From contig NZ_PEEX01000001.1 of assembly GCF_002754245.1 (NCBI RefSeq), positions 2,150,001-2,214,000 of the forward strand: a DNA stretch of 64,000 bases, given 5' to 3'. The first letter of the stretch is position 1. Every line of letters starts with the position of its first letter. The DNA comes from Chryseobacterium sp. 52 (GTDB lineage Bacteria; Bacteroidota; Bacteroidia; Flavobacteriales; Weeksellaceae). A program made the translations under genes and the position numbers. Shown here piece after piece: positions 34,845-44,606 of this stretch. Below the pieces are notes generated by a model. That model worked only from the letters and a program-made list of their open reading frames with translations, was not told the origin of the DNA and ran no database searches.

Positions 34845-37520
34845 ATGAAAAATTATTTCTTCCTTTCCATGTTGTTAATTCCTTTTTTAGGATATGCACA
34901 ATGGAGCAAAACATCCGTGAGGACGCAGAAAGTGAAGCCGTCTCAGGAAAAGCTGGAATATGCAGCTCTTTATTCGTTAGATACCGATAAGCTCAGGTTG
35001 ACATTGAAAAACGCTCCTGAACGTTTTTCAGGCTCAAAAGGAGTGATGGTTTCACTTCCTGCCGTGGGGGGTAAAATTGAAAAATTTCAGGTTTGGGAAT
35101 CTTCCAATATGGATCCTGTACTTCAGGCAAAATATCCGGATATCAGATCTTATGTAGGAACCAGTGTAGATGATCCTTCTGTCTATTTAAGGTTTAGTGT
35201 ATCTCCGGTAGGATTTTCATCCATGATTACCCGGTCCGGTCTTTCCGAATTTATTGAACCCTATACCGAGGACCGAACAGTATACGCTGTATTTGATTCA
35301 AATGCAAGAAGAGGCCAGGATAAAGAACCTTTTGAATGTACTACACCTGAAAACTCAGAGGGAAAAGATGCTGGAAATAAGAACAGTGCTGTAAGCAAAA
35401 AAACAGCTGGTTTTAATATTTTCAGACTTGCGATGACGTGTACGGGTGAATATGCCCAATATCACCTTACGGTTGCAGGAACTCCTGCTGCTGCAACTGA
35501 AGCTCAGAAAAAAGCAGTGGTTTTGGCAGCCATGAATGCTACTTTGACACGTTTGAATGCTGTTTTTGAAAAAGATCTTTCGCTCCACTTCAATCTGGTC
35601 GCTAATAATGATGCGGTTATATATGTAGATCCTGCAACGGATCCCTATGCTGAATTGGATCAGCAAAATCCACAGGCTCAAACAACAATAACCAATATTA
35701 TTGGTTCCGAGAATTACGATATGGGACATATTGTTGATAAAGAAGATGGAAATGGATATGCGCCCGGCAGAATTTGTAATAACAATACAAAAGCTCAGGG
35801 ATGGACTTCAAGCAATTTCCCTGAAGGAGACAGTTTTGATATTGATTATGTAGCCCATGAAATGGGACATCAGCTTGGGGCAAACCATACATTTACTTAC
35901 AGTGCAGCTTCTAATAATATTGCCTCCTTAGTGGAACCTGGGAGTGGGTCATCGATCATGGCTTACACAGGAATCACAAATAATTATGATGTTCAGTTTA
36001 ATTCTGATGATTATTTTCATGGTTTTAGTGTAGAAGAAGTTAAAGCTACTATAAATGGCATTGCATGTGGTGCCAATACTCCTTTTGTAAATCCTGCCCC
36101 AGCGGTGAATGCAGGAGCAGACTATTTTATTCCCAAATCTACTGCATTTGTACTGAAAGGAACTTCATCAGACGCCAATACCGCTTCTTATACTTATGGA
36201 TGGGAACAGATGGATTCAGGTTCTGCTCAAACGGGAGTAAATTCTATCCCATATCTGAACAAACCTACCGGACCTACATTCAGATCTATGGATCCTGTAA
36301 GCACTCCTGTGAGATATTTTCCAGACTTTAATAAAGTTTTAGCTGGTGTCCTGACTACACGTTGGGAGACTGTTTCCGGAATAGCAAGAAATCTGAATTT
36401 TACACTGACGGTAAGAAACAATGATATCGCAGCACCTCAGACTAACAAAGATGCAATGGCGGTAACGGTGGTTGCAGAATCCGGTCCGTTTAAAGTGACG
36501 GCTCCTACATTTGGACAGTCAATAGTTTCAGGGTCAGCGATCAATGTAACATGGGATGTTGCCAATACAACACAGGCGCCTATCAATACAGCCAATGTCA
36601 ATATTAAACTATCAAAAGACGGAGGGCAGACCTTTACCACAATCGCGGCCAATACACCTAATGACGGAAGTGAACAGATTACCATTCCTGCAGGTTCTAC
36701 CTCAGCCAATGCGTATATTATGGTAGAAGCGGTTGGAAATATCTATTACACAGTCAGCTCAAGCTTTGTGATTGACTATACGGTTTCAGGAGAAACCTGT
36801 AATACCTATACTTATGAAGGTCCTGCAGTAGCTATTACAGATGGCCCGGGTGGAGATGCTGCTATATCATCACCTAAAGTTTCTATTCCTTTAATGGTTA
36901 ACAATACCGGAATTATAACTAAAATTAAAGTTATACCTTCCATTACACATACTTACGTAAAGGATCTTTCAGTAGGAATAGAAGGTCCTATGGGGACATC
37001 TGCACTTATTTGGAACAGGACATGTGGGAATCAGGATAATATTACAGCAACTTTCAGTGATGCGGGAGCTGCTGCTGTATGTGCTACTCCAATCCAGGGA
37101 GAAGTCAAGTCTAATGAATCATTAGGGATTTTCGTAGGACACGCGGCTCAGGGACAATGGAAATTATTTGCTTCTGATAACTATACTGGAGATGCTGGAA
37201 GTATTAATGCATGGTCACTTCAGGTATGTACCCGTCAAACACAGGTGTTAGGGGTAAAAGATATTACTTCCCCTCTGGCAGATGATATCAGAATCTACCC
37301 TAATCCAAGTGATGGAAACTTCTTTATTAAATCAAGAAATTTAAAAGGACAAGTAAAAGTAACGATGGTAGATGCCAGTGGGAGATTGGTGCTCTCTTCT
37401 GCATATCAAAGTGAAAGCAACGGAACAAAAGAATTTAACGTGAATGTTCCGAAAGGGGTTTATGTGATCAGCATCAACTCTTCAAAAGGAATTTATAACA
37501 GCAAATTAATTATAAAATAA
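34845..37520 (+). CDS. secreted reprolysin-like metalloprotease with P-domain, T9SS type A (first of three)
   Basis: An 891-residue protease. It has a signal peptide (MKNYFFLSMLLIPFLGYAQ), a propeptide-like N-terminal domain (VKPSQEKLEYAALYSLDTDKL onward), a metzincin core HEMGHQLGANH (His338, His342, His348) with SSIMAYTG as Met-turn, a PKD/Ig-like region, a P/Homo B domain (CNTYTYEGPAVAITDGPGG to WSLQVC, about residues 650-810), and a T9SS type A tail (IRIYPNPSDGNFFIK...KLIIK). The open frame reaches 34800, but the start at 34845 matches the signal peptides of its two paralogues. Its upstream DNA differs from theirs. Confidence 0.93.
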   Translation: MKNYFFLSMLLIPFLGYAQWSKTSVRTQKVKPSQEKLEYAALYSLDTDKLRLTLKNAPERFSGSKGVMVSLPAVGGKIEKFQVWESSNMDPVLQAKYPDIRSYVGTSVDDPSVYLRFSVSPVGFSSMITRSGLSEFIEPYTEDRTVYAVFDSNARRGQDKEPFECTTPENSEGKDAGNKNSAVSKKTAGFNIFRLAMTCTGEYAQYHLTVAGTPAAATEAQKKAVVLAAMNATLTRLNAVFEKDLSLHFNLVANNDAVIYVDPATDPYAELDQQNPQAQTTITNIIGSENYDMGHIVDKEDGNGYAPGRICNNNTKAQGWTSSNFPEGDSFDIDYVAHEMGHQLGANHTFTYSAASNNIASLVEPGSGSSIMAYTGITNNYDVQFNSDDYFHGFSVEEVKATINGIACGANTPFVNPAPAVNAGADYFIPKSTAFVLKGTSSDANTASYTYGWEQMDSGSAQTGVNSIPYLNKPTGPTFRSMDPVSTPVRYFPDFNKVLAGVLTTRWETVSGIARNLNFTLTVRNNDIAAPQTNKDAMAVTVVAESGPFKVTAPTFGQSIVSGSAINVTWDVANTTQAPINTANVNIKLSKDGGQTFTTIAANTPNDGSEQITIPAGSTSANAYIMVEAVGNIYYTVSSSFVIDYTVSGETCNTYTYEGPAVAITDGPGGDAAISSPKVSIPLMVNNTGIITKIKVIPSITHTYVKDLSVGIEGPMGTSALIWNRTCGNQDNITATFSDAGAAAVCATPIQGEVKSNESLGIFVGHAAQGQWKLFASDNYTGDAGSINAWSLQVCTRQTQVLGVKDITSPLADDIRIYPNPSDGNFFIKSRNLKGQVKVTMVDASGRLVLSSAYQSESNGTKEFNVNVPKGVYVISINSSKGIYNSKLIIK

Positions 37521-37541
37521 GTAATTCATATTAATGGATGT

Positions 37542-37568
37542 AAAAGACCGGCTTCAGCCGGTCTTTTT
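37542..37568 (+). terminator. intrinsic terminator after protease copy 1
   Basis: AAAAGACCGGC-ttca-GCCGGTCTTTTT, with a perfect core stem. Confidence 0.9.
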
Positions 37569-37734
37569 ACTTTACCCCAATCGTAACTGTTTGTTTTATA
37601 GTATAAATTACATAATTATTGTTTTTTGATGATATTTTTTTCGTATTAATTTTATTTTGATGGTTTTAATTATTGAAACGTTATTTTTTTCAAATGATTA
37701 TTGGTTTTTAATTTACATTTTAATTAATTATTAT

Positions 37735-37742
37735 TAGTTTTG
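37735..37742 (+). promoter_or_regulatory. -7 box TAGTTTTG before protease copy 2
   Basis: Matches TAnnTTTG, 23 bp before the ATG. The identical box and flanking TTGAAATCACAA occur before copy 3. Confidence 0.6.
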
Positions 37743-37765
37743 TTGAAATCACAATCACAATTTTT

Positions 37766-40438
37766 ATGAAATATTATTTCTTTATTTCCATGTTAGCGAT
37801 CCCTTTTTTGGGATATTCGCAATGGACCAAAACTTCCGTGAGGACGCAGAAAGTGAAGCCGTCTCAGGAAAAATTAGAATATTCAGCTCTCTATTCATTA
37901 GATACCGATAAGCTGAAACTGGCATTGAAAGAAGCTCCCGAGCGTTTTTCAAAATCAAAAGGAGCAATCATTACACTTCCTACAGCTGGTGGGAAAATTG
38001 AAAAATTTCAGGTCTGGGAATCTTCCAATATGGATCCTGCCCTTCAGGCAAAATATCCGGATATCAAATCGTATGTTGGAACCGGTGTAGATGATCCTTC
38101 CGTCTATTTAAGGTTTAGTATGTCTCCGGTAGGATTTTCATCCATGATTACCCGGTCCGGTCTTTCTGAATTCATTGAACCTTATACCGAGGACCGAACA
38201 ATATATGCTGTATTTGATTCAAATGCAAGAAGAGGCCAGGACAAAGAACCCTTTGAGTGCTCTACAATGGAAGCTGTAGAAAAAAGTGCTTTTGAAAAAA
38301 AAAACGAAAGCACAAATAAAAAACTGGCAGGCTTCAATGTTTTCAGACTTGCATTATCATGTACAGGAGAATATGCACAGTATCATTTAACCGCAGCGGG
38401 AACTCCCGCTAATGCTACAGACGCACAGAAAAAAGCAGTGATTCTTGCTGCTATGAACACATCTTTAACAAGGCTGAACAGTGTTTTTGAAAAAGATCTG
38501 TCATTGCATTTTAATCTGATTGCAAATAATGAAGTGGTTATATTCTTAGATCCGGCAACTGATCCCTATACCTCCTTTGGGACAGCTTCTGCACAAGCTG
38601 CAATATCTGCCCGCGTTCCTGCTGAAGATTATGATATGGGACATTTAATAGACAAAAGAAATGCAAATGGAGTAGCTGGTTTGGGAGTAATATGCATCAG
38701 CAGTCAAAAGGCAAGAGGATATACTTCATGTAATTTTCCTGAAGGGGACAGCTTTGATGTAGATTATGTAGCGCACGAAATGGGGCATCAGTTGGGAGCA
38801 GATCATACATTCTCTTTATATCTTGATGGCTCAGGTACCTCTGAGGTAGAACCCGGAAGCGGATCTACCATTATGGCCTATACCGGAATCATGGGGGATA
38901 GCGATGATGTTCAGTTTAATTCTAATGACTACTTCCATGCTTTTAATGTTACAGAAATTAAAAATACAATAAACAATGCCGCATGTGGCGCGAATACGCC
39001 TTTCGTGAACCCTGTTCCTTCTGTTAATGCAGGCCAGGACTATACCATTCCTAAATCTACCCCTTATGTATTAAAAGCAACTACAACAGATGCTAATGCT
39101 GCGTCTTACACCTATACATGGGAACAGATGGATGCTGCAGGGAACAATGAGACCGATGCAAACTCTATTGCATATCTTACAAAACCTGCAGGACCTAACT
39201 TCAGATCAGTAATTCCTGTAAGCGGTCCGGTAAGGTATCTCCCGGATTTTAATAAGGTACTTGCCGGAGTTTTAACGACGAGATGGGAGTCTGTATCCAG
39301 TGTAGCGAGGAACCTCAACTTCAATGTTACCCTTAGAACGAATAATCCGGTTGATCCGCAAACCAATAAAGATGCTATGGTTGTCACCGTTAATGGAGCA
39401 GCAGGACCATTTCAGGTGACAGGACCTGTATTCGGACAATCATTAAATTCAGGAGGTACGGTTAATGTAACCTGGGATGTGGCTAATACCAATCAGGCAC
39501 CTGTCAATACAGCCAATGTCAATATTAAATTATCCAAAGACGGCGGACAGACCTTTACAACAATTGCAGCCAATACACCTAATGACGGAAGTGAACAGAT
39601 TACTATTCCTGCAGGCTCCACTTCAGCCAACGCTTATATAATGATAGAAGCCGTAGGGAATATTTATTATGCTGTGAGCCCTAGCTTTGTGGTGGACTAT
39701 TCCGTGACCGGTGAGGCATGTAATACCTATACGTATAATGGAGCTGCCGTAGCCATTACGGACGGCCCCGGAGGTTCAAACATTTCTTCACCAATAGTTT
39801 CAGCTCCTTTAATGGTTAACAATACCGGAACCATTACCAAGATTAAAGTGACACCATCCATTACACACCCTAACGTAAGACATCTGGCGATTGGTATTCA
39901 AAGTCCGGTAGGTTCTTCAGCGTTGATCTGGAGCAGAGCCTGTGCGAACAGCTCAGGAATTACGGCCACCTTCAGTGATACAGGAAATGCTGTAGCCTGT
40001 GCTTCACCTGTTCAGGGAGAAACCAAATCAAATGAATCTTTAAGTATATTTAAAGGACATACGGCACAAGGGCAATGGAAACTTTTTGCAACAGATAATA
40101 ATCCTGGAAGTACGGGCACTATTAACGGTTGGTCTCTTGAAGTATGTACACGTGAAACTCAGGTTCTGGGGACTCATGATATTTCTTCTCCATTAGCTGA
40201 TGATATCAGGATCTATCCTAATCCAAGTGATGGAAACTTCTTTATTAAATCAAGGAATTTAAAAGGAGAAGTAAAAGTAACGATGGTAGATGCCAGTGGT
40301 AGATTGGTGCTCTCTTCTGCATATCAAAGTGAAAGCAACGGAACAAAAGAATTTAACGTGAATGTTCCAAAAGGGGTTTATGTGATCAGCGTCAACTCTT
40401 CAAAAGGAATTTATAACAGCAAATTAATTATAAAATAA
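37766..40438 (+). CDS. secreted reprolysin-like metalloprotease with P-domain, T9SS type A (second of three)
   Basis: An 890-residue paralogue with the same domain order. It has a signal peptide (MKYYFFISMLAIPFLGYSQ), a propeptide-like domain, HEMGHQLGADH (His337, His341, His347) with STIMAYTG, a PKD/Ig-like region, the P/Homo B domain (CNTYTYNGAAVAITDGPGG onward) and a type A sorting domain almost identical to copy 1. Differences are concentrated just before and after the zinc site (for example KRNANGVAGLGVICISSQKA), where substrate specificity would lie. It is monocistronic between two homologous intergenic regions. Confidence 0.93.
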   Translation: MKYYFFISMLAIPFLGYSQWTKTSVRTQKVKPSQEKLEYSALYSLDTDKLKLALKEAPERFSKSKGAIITLPTAGGKIEKFQVWESSNMDPALQAKYPDIKSYVGTGVDDPSVYLRFSMSPVGFSSMITRSGLSEFIEPYTEDRTIYAVFDSNARRGQDKEPFECSTMEAVEKSAFEKKNESTNKKLAGFNVFRLALSCTGEYAQYHLTAAGTPANATDAQKKAVILAAMNTSLTRLNSVFEKDLSLHFNLIANNEVVIFLDPATDPYTSFGTASAQAAISARVPAEDYDMGHLIDKRNANGVAGLGVICISSQKARGYTSCNFPEGDSFDVDYVAHEMGHQLGADHTFSLYLDGSGTSEVEPGSGSTIMAYTGIMGDSDDVQFNSNDYFHAFNVTEIKNTINNAACGANTPFVNPVPSVNAGQDYTIPKSTPYVLKATTTDANAASYTYTWEQMDAAGNNETDANSIAYLTKPAGPNFRSVIPVSGPVRYLPDFNKVLAGVLTTRWESVSSVARNLNFNVTLRTNNPVDPQTNKDAMVVTVNGAAGPFQVTGPVFGQSLNSGGTVNVTWDVANTNQAPVNTANVNIKLSKDGGQTFTTIAANTPNDGSEQITIPAGSTSANAYIMIEAVGNIYYAVSPSFVVDYSVTGEACNTYTYNGAAVAITDGPGGSNISSPIVSAPLMVNNTGTITKIKVTPSITHPNVRHLAIGIQSPVGSSALIWSRACANSSGITATFSDTGNAVACASPVQGETKSNESLSIFKGHTAQGQWKLFATDNNPGSTGTINGWSLEVCTRETQVLGTHDISSPLADDIRIYPNPSDGNFFIKSRNLKGEVKVTMVDASGRLVLSSAYQSESNGTKEFNVNVPKGVYVISVNSSKGIYNSKLIIK

Positions 40439-40459
40439 GCAATTCATATTTATTGATAT

Positions 40460-40486
40460 AAAAGACTGGCTTTAGCCGGTCTTTTT
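40460..40486 (+). terminator. intrinsic terminator after protease copy 2
   Basis: AAAAGACTGGC-ttta-GCCGGTCTTTTT, the diverged homologue of the terminator at 37542 (one G-T pair in the stem). Confidence 0.88.
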
Positions 40487-40695
40487 ACTTTGCCCCAATC
40501 GTAACTGCTTGTTTCTTATTGTTTTATTTGTTATCATTTTTTCTATTAGATAGTTTTCAATGTATAATTTACGTAATTATTGGTTTTTTGATGGTATTTT
40601 TTCGTATTAATTTTATTTTAATGGTTTTTGTTATTAAAATGTTATTTTTTTTAAATGATTGTTGGGTTTTGTTTTATGTTTTAATTAATTATTGT

Positions 40696-40703
40696 TAGTT
40701 TTG
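40696..40703 (+). promoter_or_regulatory. -7 box TAGTTTTG before protease copy 3
   Basis: Matches TAnnTTTG, 23 bp before the ATG, and duplicates the box before copy 2. Confidence 0.6.
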
Positions 40704-40726
40704 TTGAAATCACAACCACAATATTT

Positions 40727-43396
40727 ATGAAGTATTATTTCTTTATTTCCATGTTAGCGATTCCTTTTTTAGGATATTCGCAATGGACCAAAACTTCCGT
40801 GAGGACGCAGAAAGTGAAGCCGTCTCAGGAAAAATTAGAATATTCAGCTCTCTATTCATTAGATGCTGGTAAGCTCAAATTGACATTAGAAGAAGCTCCC
40901 GAGCGTTTTTCAAAATCAAAAGGAGTGATCATTTCCCTTCCTACAGCTGGTGGGAAAATTGAAAAATTTCAGGTTTGGGAATCTTCCAATATGGATCCTG
41001 TACTTCAGGCAAAATATCCGGATATTAAATCGTATGTAGGAACCGGTGTAGATGATCCTTCCGTCTATTTAAGGTTTAGTTTGTCTCCGGTAGGGTTTTC
41101 ATCCATGATTACCCGGTCTGGTATTTCCGAGTTCATTGAACCCTATACCCAGGACCGCACAGTGTATGCTGTATTTGATTCAAATGCAAAAAGAGGCCAG
41201 GATAAAGAACCTTTTGAGTGTTCAGTTACTGATGATGTAGAAAAAAGCGCTATTGAAAAAGGGGGAAGTGCAAATAAAAAAACAGCTGGTTTTAATATTT
41301 TCAGACTGGCATTGTCCTGTACAGGAGAGTATGCACAGTATCATTTAACAGCCGCAGGCACTCCTGCTACAGCGACAGACGCACAGAAAAAAGCAGTGAT
41401 TCTTGCTGCCATGAATGCATCGCTGACAAGACTGAACAGTGTTTTTGAAAAAGACCTCTCATTTCATTTTAATCTTATCGCTACTAATGAAACCATTATA
41501 TTTTTAGATCCGGCGACAGATCCTTATACAAATGGAGGCCCCAATGAGTCCCATGCCCAGATATCGACAAGAATTGCTTCTGAAGACTATGATATGGGAC
41601 ATTTGATAGATAAAAAAGGAGGTAATGGATCTGCCGGTTTAGGGGTTATATGTAACAATAGTTCAAAAGGAGCGGGATGGACTGCCCATAATTTTCCGGA
41701 AGGAGATAAATTTGATATAGACTATGTGGCTCATGAAATGGGACACCAGCTGGGTGCAGGACATTCCTATACTTACAGATCTGCACAGGCAGACCAGAAA
41801 GTAGAACCGGGAAGCGGGAGTACAATAATGGCCTATACAGGGATAACAGGAGCTTCAGATGTTCAGTTTAATTCTAATGATTATTTTCATACCAACAGTG
41901 TTACTCAGATTAAAAATAAAATAAACAGCATTGTCTGTGGTGCCAATACCCCTTTTGCAAATCCGGCTCCCGATATCAATGCCGGCGCAGATTATACTAT
42001 TCCTAAATCCACACCATTTGTATTAACTGCTTCTACGGCAGATGCCAATACGGCTTCTTATACTTATGTATGGGAACAGGCAGATCAGGCAGCGGCTGCA
42101 CAGATTGGGGCGGGAGATATTTCTGCTGCTTATCCTACCAAACCTACAGGTCCCACTTTCAGATCTTTTACTCCGGTAAGTACACCTGTAAGATATTTTC
42201 CGGACTTTAATAAAGTTCTGGCCGGTGTTTTATCAACCCGTTGGGAAACGGTATCCAGTGTAGCAAGAAGTCTTAATTTTGCTGCTACTGTAAGAAATAA
42301 TAACCCGATACAGCCTCAGGTATCCAAAGATGCTATGGCAATAACTGTAGATGCTGTATCCGGACCTTTTCAGGTGACAGGGCCTGTATTCGGTCAGTCA
42401 TTAAACTCAGGAGGTACAGTTAATGTAACCTGGGATGTTGCCAATACAAATCAGGCACCGGTTAGCACAGCCAATGTCAATATTAAATTATCTAAAGACG
42501 GTGGGCAGACTTTTACCGTAATTGCAGCCAATACACCTAATGACGGTAGCGAACAGGTGACTATTCCTGCAGGATCTGTTTCCGCCAATGCTTATATTCT
42601 GATAGAAGCCGTAGGAAATATTTATTATGCCGTGAGCCCTAGTTTTGTTATTGATTATTCGGTAACCGGTGAAAACTGTAATACCTATACGTATAGCGGA
42701 GCTCCTGTAGCCATTACAGATGGACCGGGAGGTTCAGGTATATCTTCACCTAAGGTGATGATTCCTTTAACTGTAAACAATACAGGAACCATTACGAAAA
42801 TAAAAGTAACGCCGTCTATTACCCATCCGAACATAAGTCAGCTGGCAGTAGGAATTGAAAGCCCTGTTGGATCTTCAGCTCTTTTCTGGAATAGACAATG
42901 CTCGGGACAGTCAGGAATTACCGCTTCATTCAGTGAAGCAGGAAATGCGGTAGCCTGTGCATCACCTGTTCAGGGAGAAACCAAATCAAATGAATCTTTA
43001 GCTATATTTAAAGGGCATAAAGCTCAGGGAGACTGGAAGCTTTTTGCAACAGATAATAACGCTGGAAGTGCAGGTACAGTTACCGCATGGTCTCTTGAAG
43101 TATGTACAAGAGAAACCCAGGCTCTGGGAACTCATGATATTTCTTCCCCATTAGCCGATGATATTAAGATTTATCCTAATCCAAGTGACGGAAACTTCTT
43201 CATTAAATCAAGAAATTTAAAAGGAGAAGTAAAAGTAGCCATGTTTGATGCCAGCGGAAGACTGGTTTATTCTTCGGCGTATCAAAGCGAAAGCAATGGG
43301 ACAAAAGAGTTTAATGTGAATGTTCCGAAAGGGGTTTATGTGATCAGCATCAACTCTTCAAAAGGCGCCTACAACACTAAGCTTGTTATAAAATAA
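40727..43396 (+). CDS. secreted reprolysin-like metalloprotease with P-domain, T9SS type A (third of three)
   Basis: An 889-residue paralogue. It has a signal peptide identical to copy 2, a propeptide-like domain, HEMGHQLGAGH (His336, His340, His346) with STIMAYTG, a PKD/Ig-like region, a P/Homo B domain (CNTYTYSGAPVAITDGPGG) and a type A sorting domain (IKIYPNPSDGNFFIK...KLVIK). It is the most diverged copy in the catalytic neighbourhood and has a unique terminator after it, consistent with being the outer edge of the duplication. Confidence 0.93.
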   Translation: MKYYFFISMLAIPFLGYSQWTKTSVRTQKVKPSQEKLEYSALYSLDAGKLKLTLEEAPERFSKSKGVIISLPTAGGKIEKFQVWESSNMDPVLQAKYPDIKSYVGTGVDDPSVYLRFSLSPVGFSSMITRSGISEFIEPYTQDRTVYAVFDSNAKRGQDKEPFECSVTDDVEKSAIEKGGSANKKTAGFNIFRLALSCTGEYAQYHLTAAGTPATATDAQKKAVILAAMNASLTRLNSVFEKDLSFHFNLIATNETIIFLDPATDPYTNGGPNESHAQISTRIASEDYDMGHLIDKKGGNGSAGLGVICNNSSKGAGWTAHNFPEGDKFDIDYVAHEMGHQLGAGHSYTYRSAQADQKVEPGSGSTIMAYTGITGASDVQFNSNDYFHTNSVTQIKNKINSIVCGANTPFANPAPDINAGADYTIPKSTPFVLTASTADANTASYTYVWEQADQAAAAQIGAGDISAAYPTKPTGPTFRSFTPVSTPVRYFPDFNKVLAGVLSTRWETVSSVARSLNFAATVRNNNPIQPQVSKDAMAITVDAVSGPFQVTGPVFGQSLNSGGTVNVTWDVANTNQAPVSTANVNIKLSKDGGQTFTVIAANTPNDGSEQVTIPAGSVSANAYILIEAVGNIYYAVSPSFVIDYSVTGENCNTYTYSGAPVAITDGPGGSGISSPKVMIPLTVNNTGTITKIKVTPSITHPNISQLAVGIESPVGSSALFWNRQCSGQSGITASFSEAGNAVACASPVQGETKSNESLAIFKGHKAQGDWKLFATDNNAGSAGTVTAWSLEVCTRETQALGTHDISSPLADDIKIYPNPSDGNFFIKSRNLKGEVKVAMFDASGRLVYSSAYQSESNGTKEFNVNVPKGVYVISINSSKGAYNTKLVIK

Positions 43397-43419
43397 CAGA
43401 CTCAATAATTTATGTATAG

Positions 43420-43448
43420 AAGGACTGGTGAAAACCGGTCCTTTTTTT
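43420..43448 (+). terminator. intrinsic terminator after protease copy 3
   Basis: AAGGACTGGT-gaaa-ACCGGTCCTT with a T7 tract. The stem differs from the two upstream terminators. Confidence 0.88.
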
Positions 43449-43517
43449 GTGCGGTTTGTGTTTTGTCTCTTTTTATAGTACTTTTATACAATAACTACGA
43501 TTCGTTTATTATCAGTA

Positions 43518-44399
43518 ATGAATTCTATCTCCGTCCTTCATATCGAGCTTTTTCAGTCTGGCAGGAATACTTCAGATTTTTATTTCAATACCATGAAAGA
43601 ACATCTGGTGGTAGGACACCGTCATATTGAAAAACCTCACCGTCATGATTTTTATGCAGCCGTTCTTTTTACAAAAGGGAAAGGAAGCCATGAGATTGAT
43701 TTTCAGAAATATGAGGTTTCGGAGGGCAGTCTTTTTTTTCTGTCTCCCGGACAGATCCACAGCTGGGAGCTTTCAGAAGATATTGACGGCTACATTTTTT
43801 TCTGCTCACAGGAATTCTATGAAATGCATTATGTGAGTCAGAAATTGAGAAATTTTCCCTTTTTTGGTTCCGTATCTTTCCCCAGAAAATTACAGCTTGA
43901 TCATGAAGAGCTGGAGAAATGTATCGGTTTATTTCAGCAATTGGGAAAAGAACATAAAATTCAAAATCTGATGAAGGAAGGATTGATTCTTTCCCTGGTG
44001 TCTCAGATCTTTATCAACGCTGCAAGATTGTTTTCAAAAGAAAATGATCTGCATTCCTCTTCTGCCAGCCTTTCTTATTTTAAACATTATCAGGATTTTG
44101 AAAACCTGATAGAGCAGTATTTTACCACTCAGAAATCCATATCCTATTATGCATCCCTGCTAGGAATGACACCTAAGCACCTGAACAGAATAGCACAGAC
44201 TGTTGTTCAGAAAACGGCAACGGATGTTATCACCGAAAGACTTGTATTAGAAGCTAAAAGAATGCTCATGTATCTTGATGAAAGTCTTGTGGAGATTGCT
44301 TTCAGGCTTGGATATGAAGAATATTCTTACTTTGTAAGAGTATTCCGGAAAAGTTCCGGAATGACTCCTACTCAGTTTATGAGAAAATACAAGGTTTAA
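43518..44399 (+). CDS. AraC family transcriptional regulator
   Basis: A 293-residue regulator with an N-terminal cupin sensor domain (HRHDFYAAVLFTKGKGSHEI, PGQIHSWEL) and a C-terminal AraC/XylS double helix-turn-helix. The HTH region includes SISYYASLLGMTPKHLNRIAQ, EIAFRLGYEEYSYFVRVFRK and SGMTPTQFMRKYK. The cupin part suggests a small-molecule ligand, but none can be named. It lies about 120 bp behind the third metalloprotease on the same strand; regulation of the protease array is possible but unproven. The start at 43518 leaves a short N-terminal extension before the cupin. Confidence 0.88.
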   Translation: MNSISVLHIELFQSGRNTSDFYFNTMKEHLVVGHRHIEKPHRHDFYAAVLFTKGKGSHEIDFQKYEVSEGSLFFLSPGQIHSWELSEDIDGYIFFCSQEFYEMHYVSQKLRNFPFFGSVSFPRKLQLDHEELEKCIGLFQQLGKEHKIQNLMKEGLILSLVSQIFINAARLFSKENDLHSSSASLSYFKHYQDFENLIEQYFTTQKSISYYASLLGMTPKHLNRIAQTVVQKTATDVITERLVLEAKRMLMYLDESLVEIAFRLGYEEYSYFVRVFRKSSGMTPTQFMRKYKV

Positions 44400-44606
44400 A
44401 ATTTAATATTTAAAGAGGGGAGAGAAGGCTGAAGATAGAAATGTATTGAAATCTCTGGAATAAAATATTTTCCGAAACTAGCTATTATAATTCACCAGTT
44501 ATAAAGATTTCAATCCTCTGGTCTCCCATTTTCTGTCTTCCGTCTTATATCTGAAATCAAGCATACAAAATCTTGATTCTTGGTTCTTGTCTCTTGATTC
44601 TCTTAT
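44400..44606. other. intergenic region with heptamer tandem repeats
   Basis: Non-coding DNA between two convergent genes. Four 7-bp units TCTTGAT, TCTTGGT, TCTTGTC, TCTTGAT lie at 44571-44598, and two GTCTTNN units at 44535-44548. On the minus strand the first array reads as NNCAAGA units. I saw no strong terminator for either gene. Confidence 0.65.

Larger units (their letters stand above)
34845..43396 (+). repeat. tandem array of three paralogous protease genes
   Basis: Three co-oriented copies start 2921 and 2961 bp apart. The intergenic DNA between copies 1-2 and 2-3 is itself homologous: a shared terminator, a shared CCCCAATCGTAACTG segment, and a shared promoter ending TAGTTTTGTTGAAATC. 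The duplicated unit was therefore gene plus flanking promoter. N-terminal, P-domain and sorting regions are nearly identical between copies, whereas the region after the zinc motif diverges. Confidence 0.88.
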
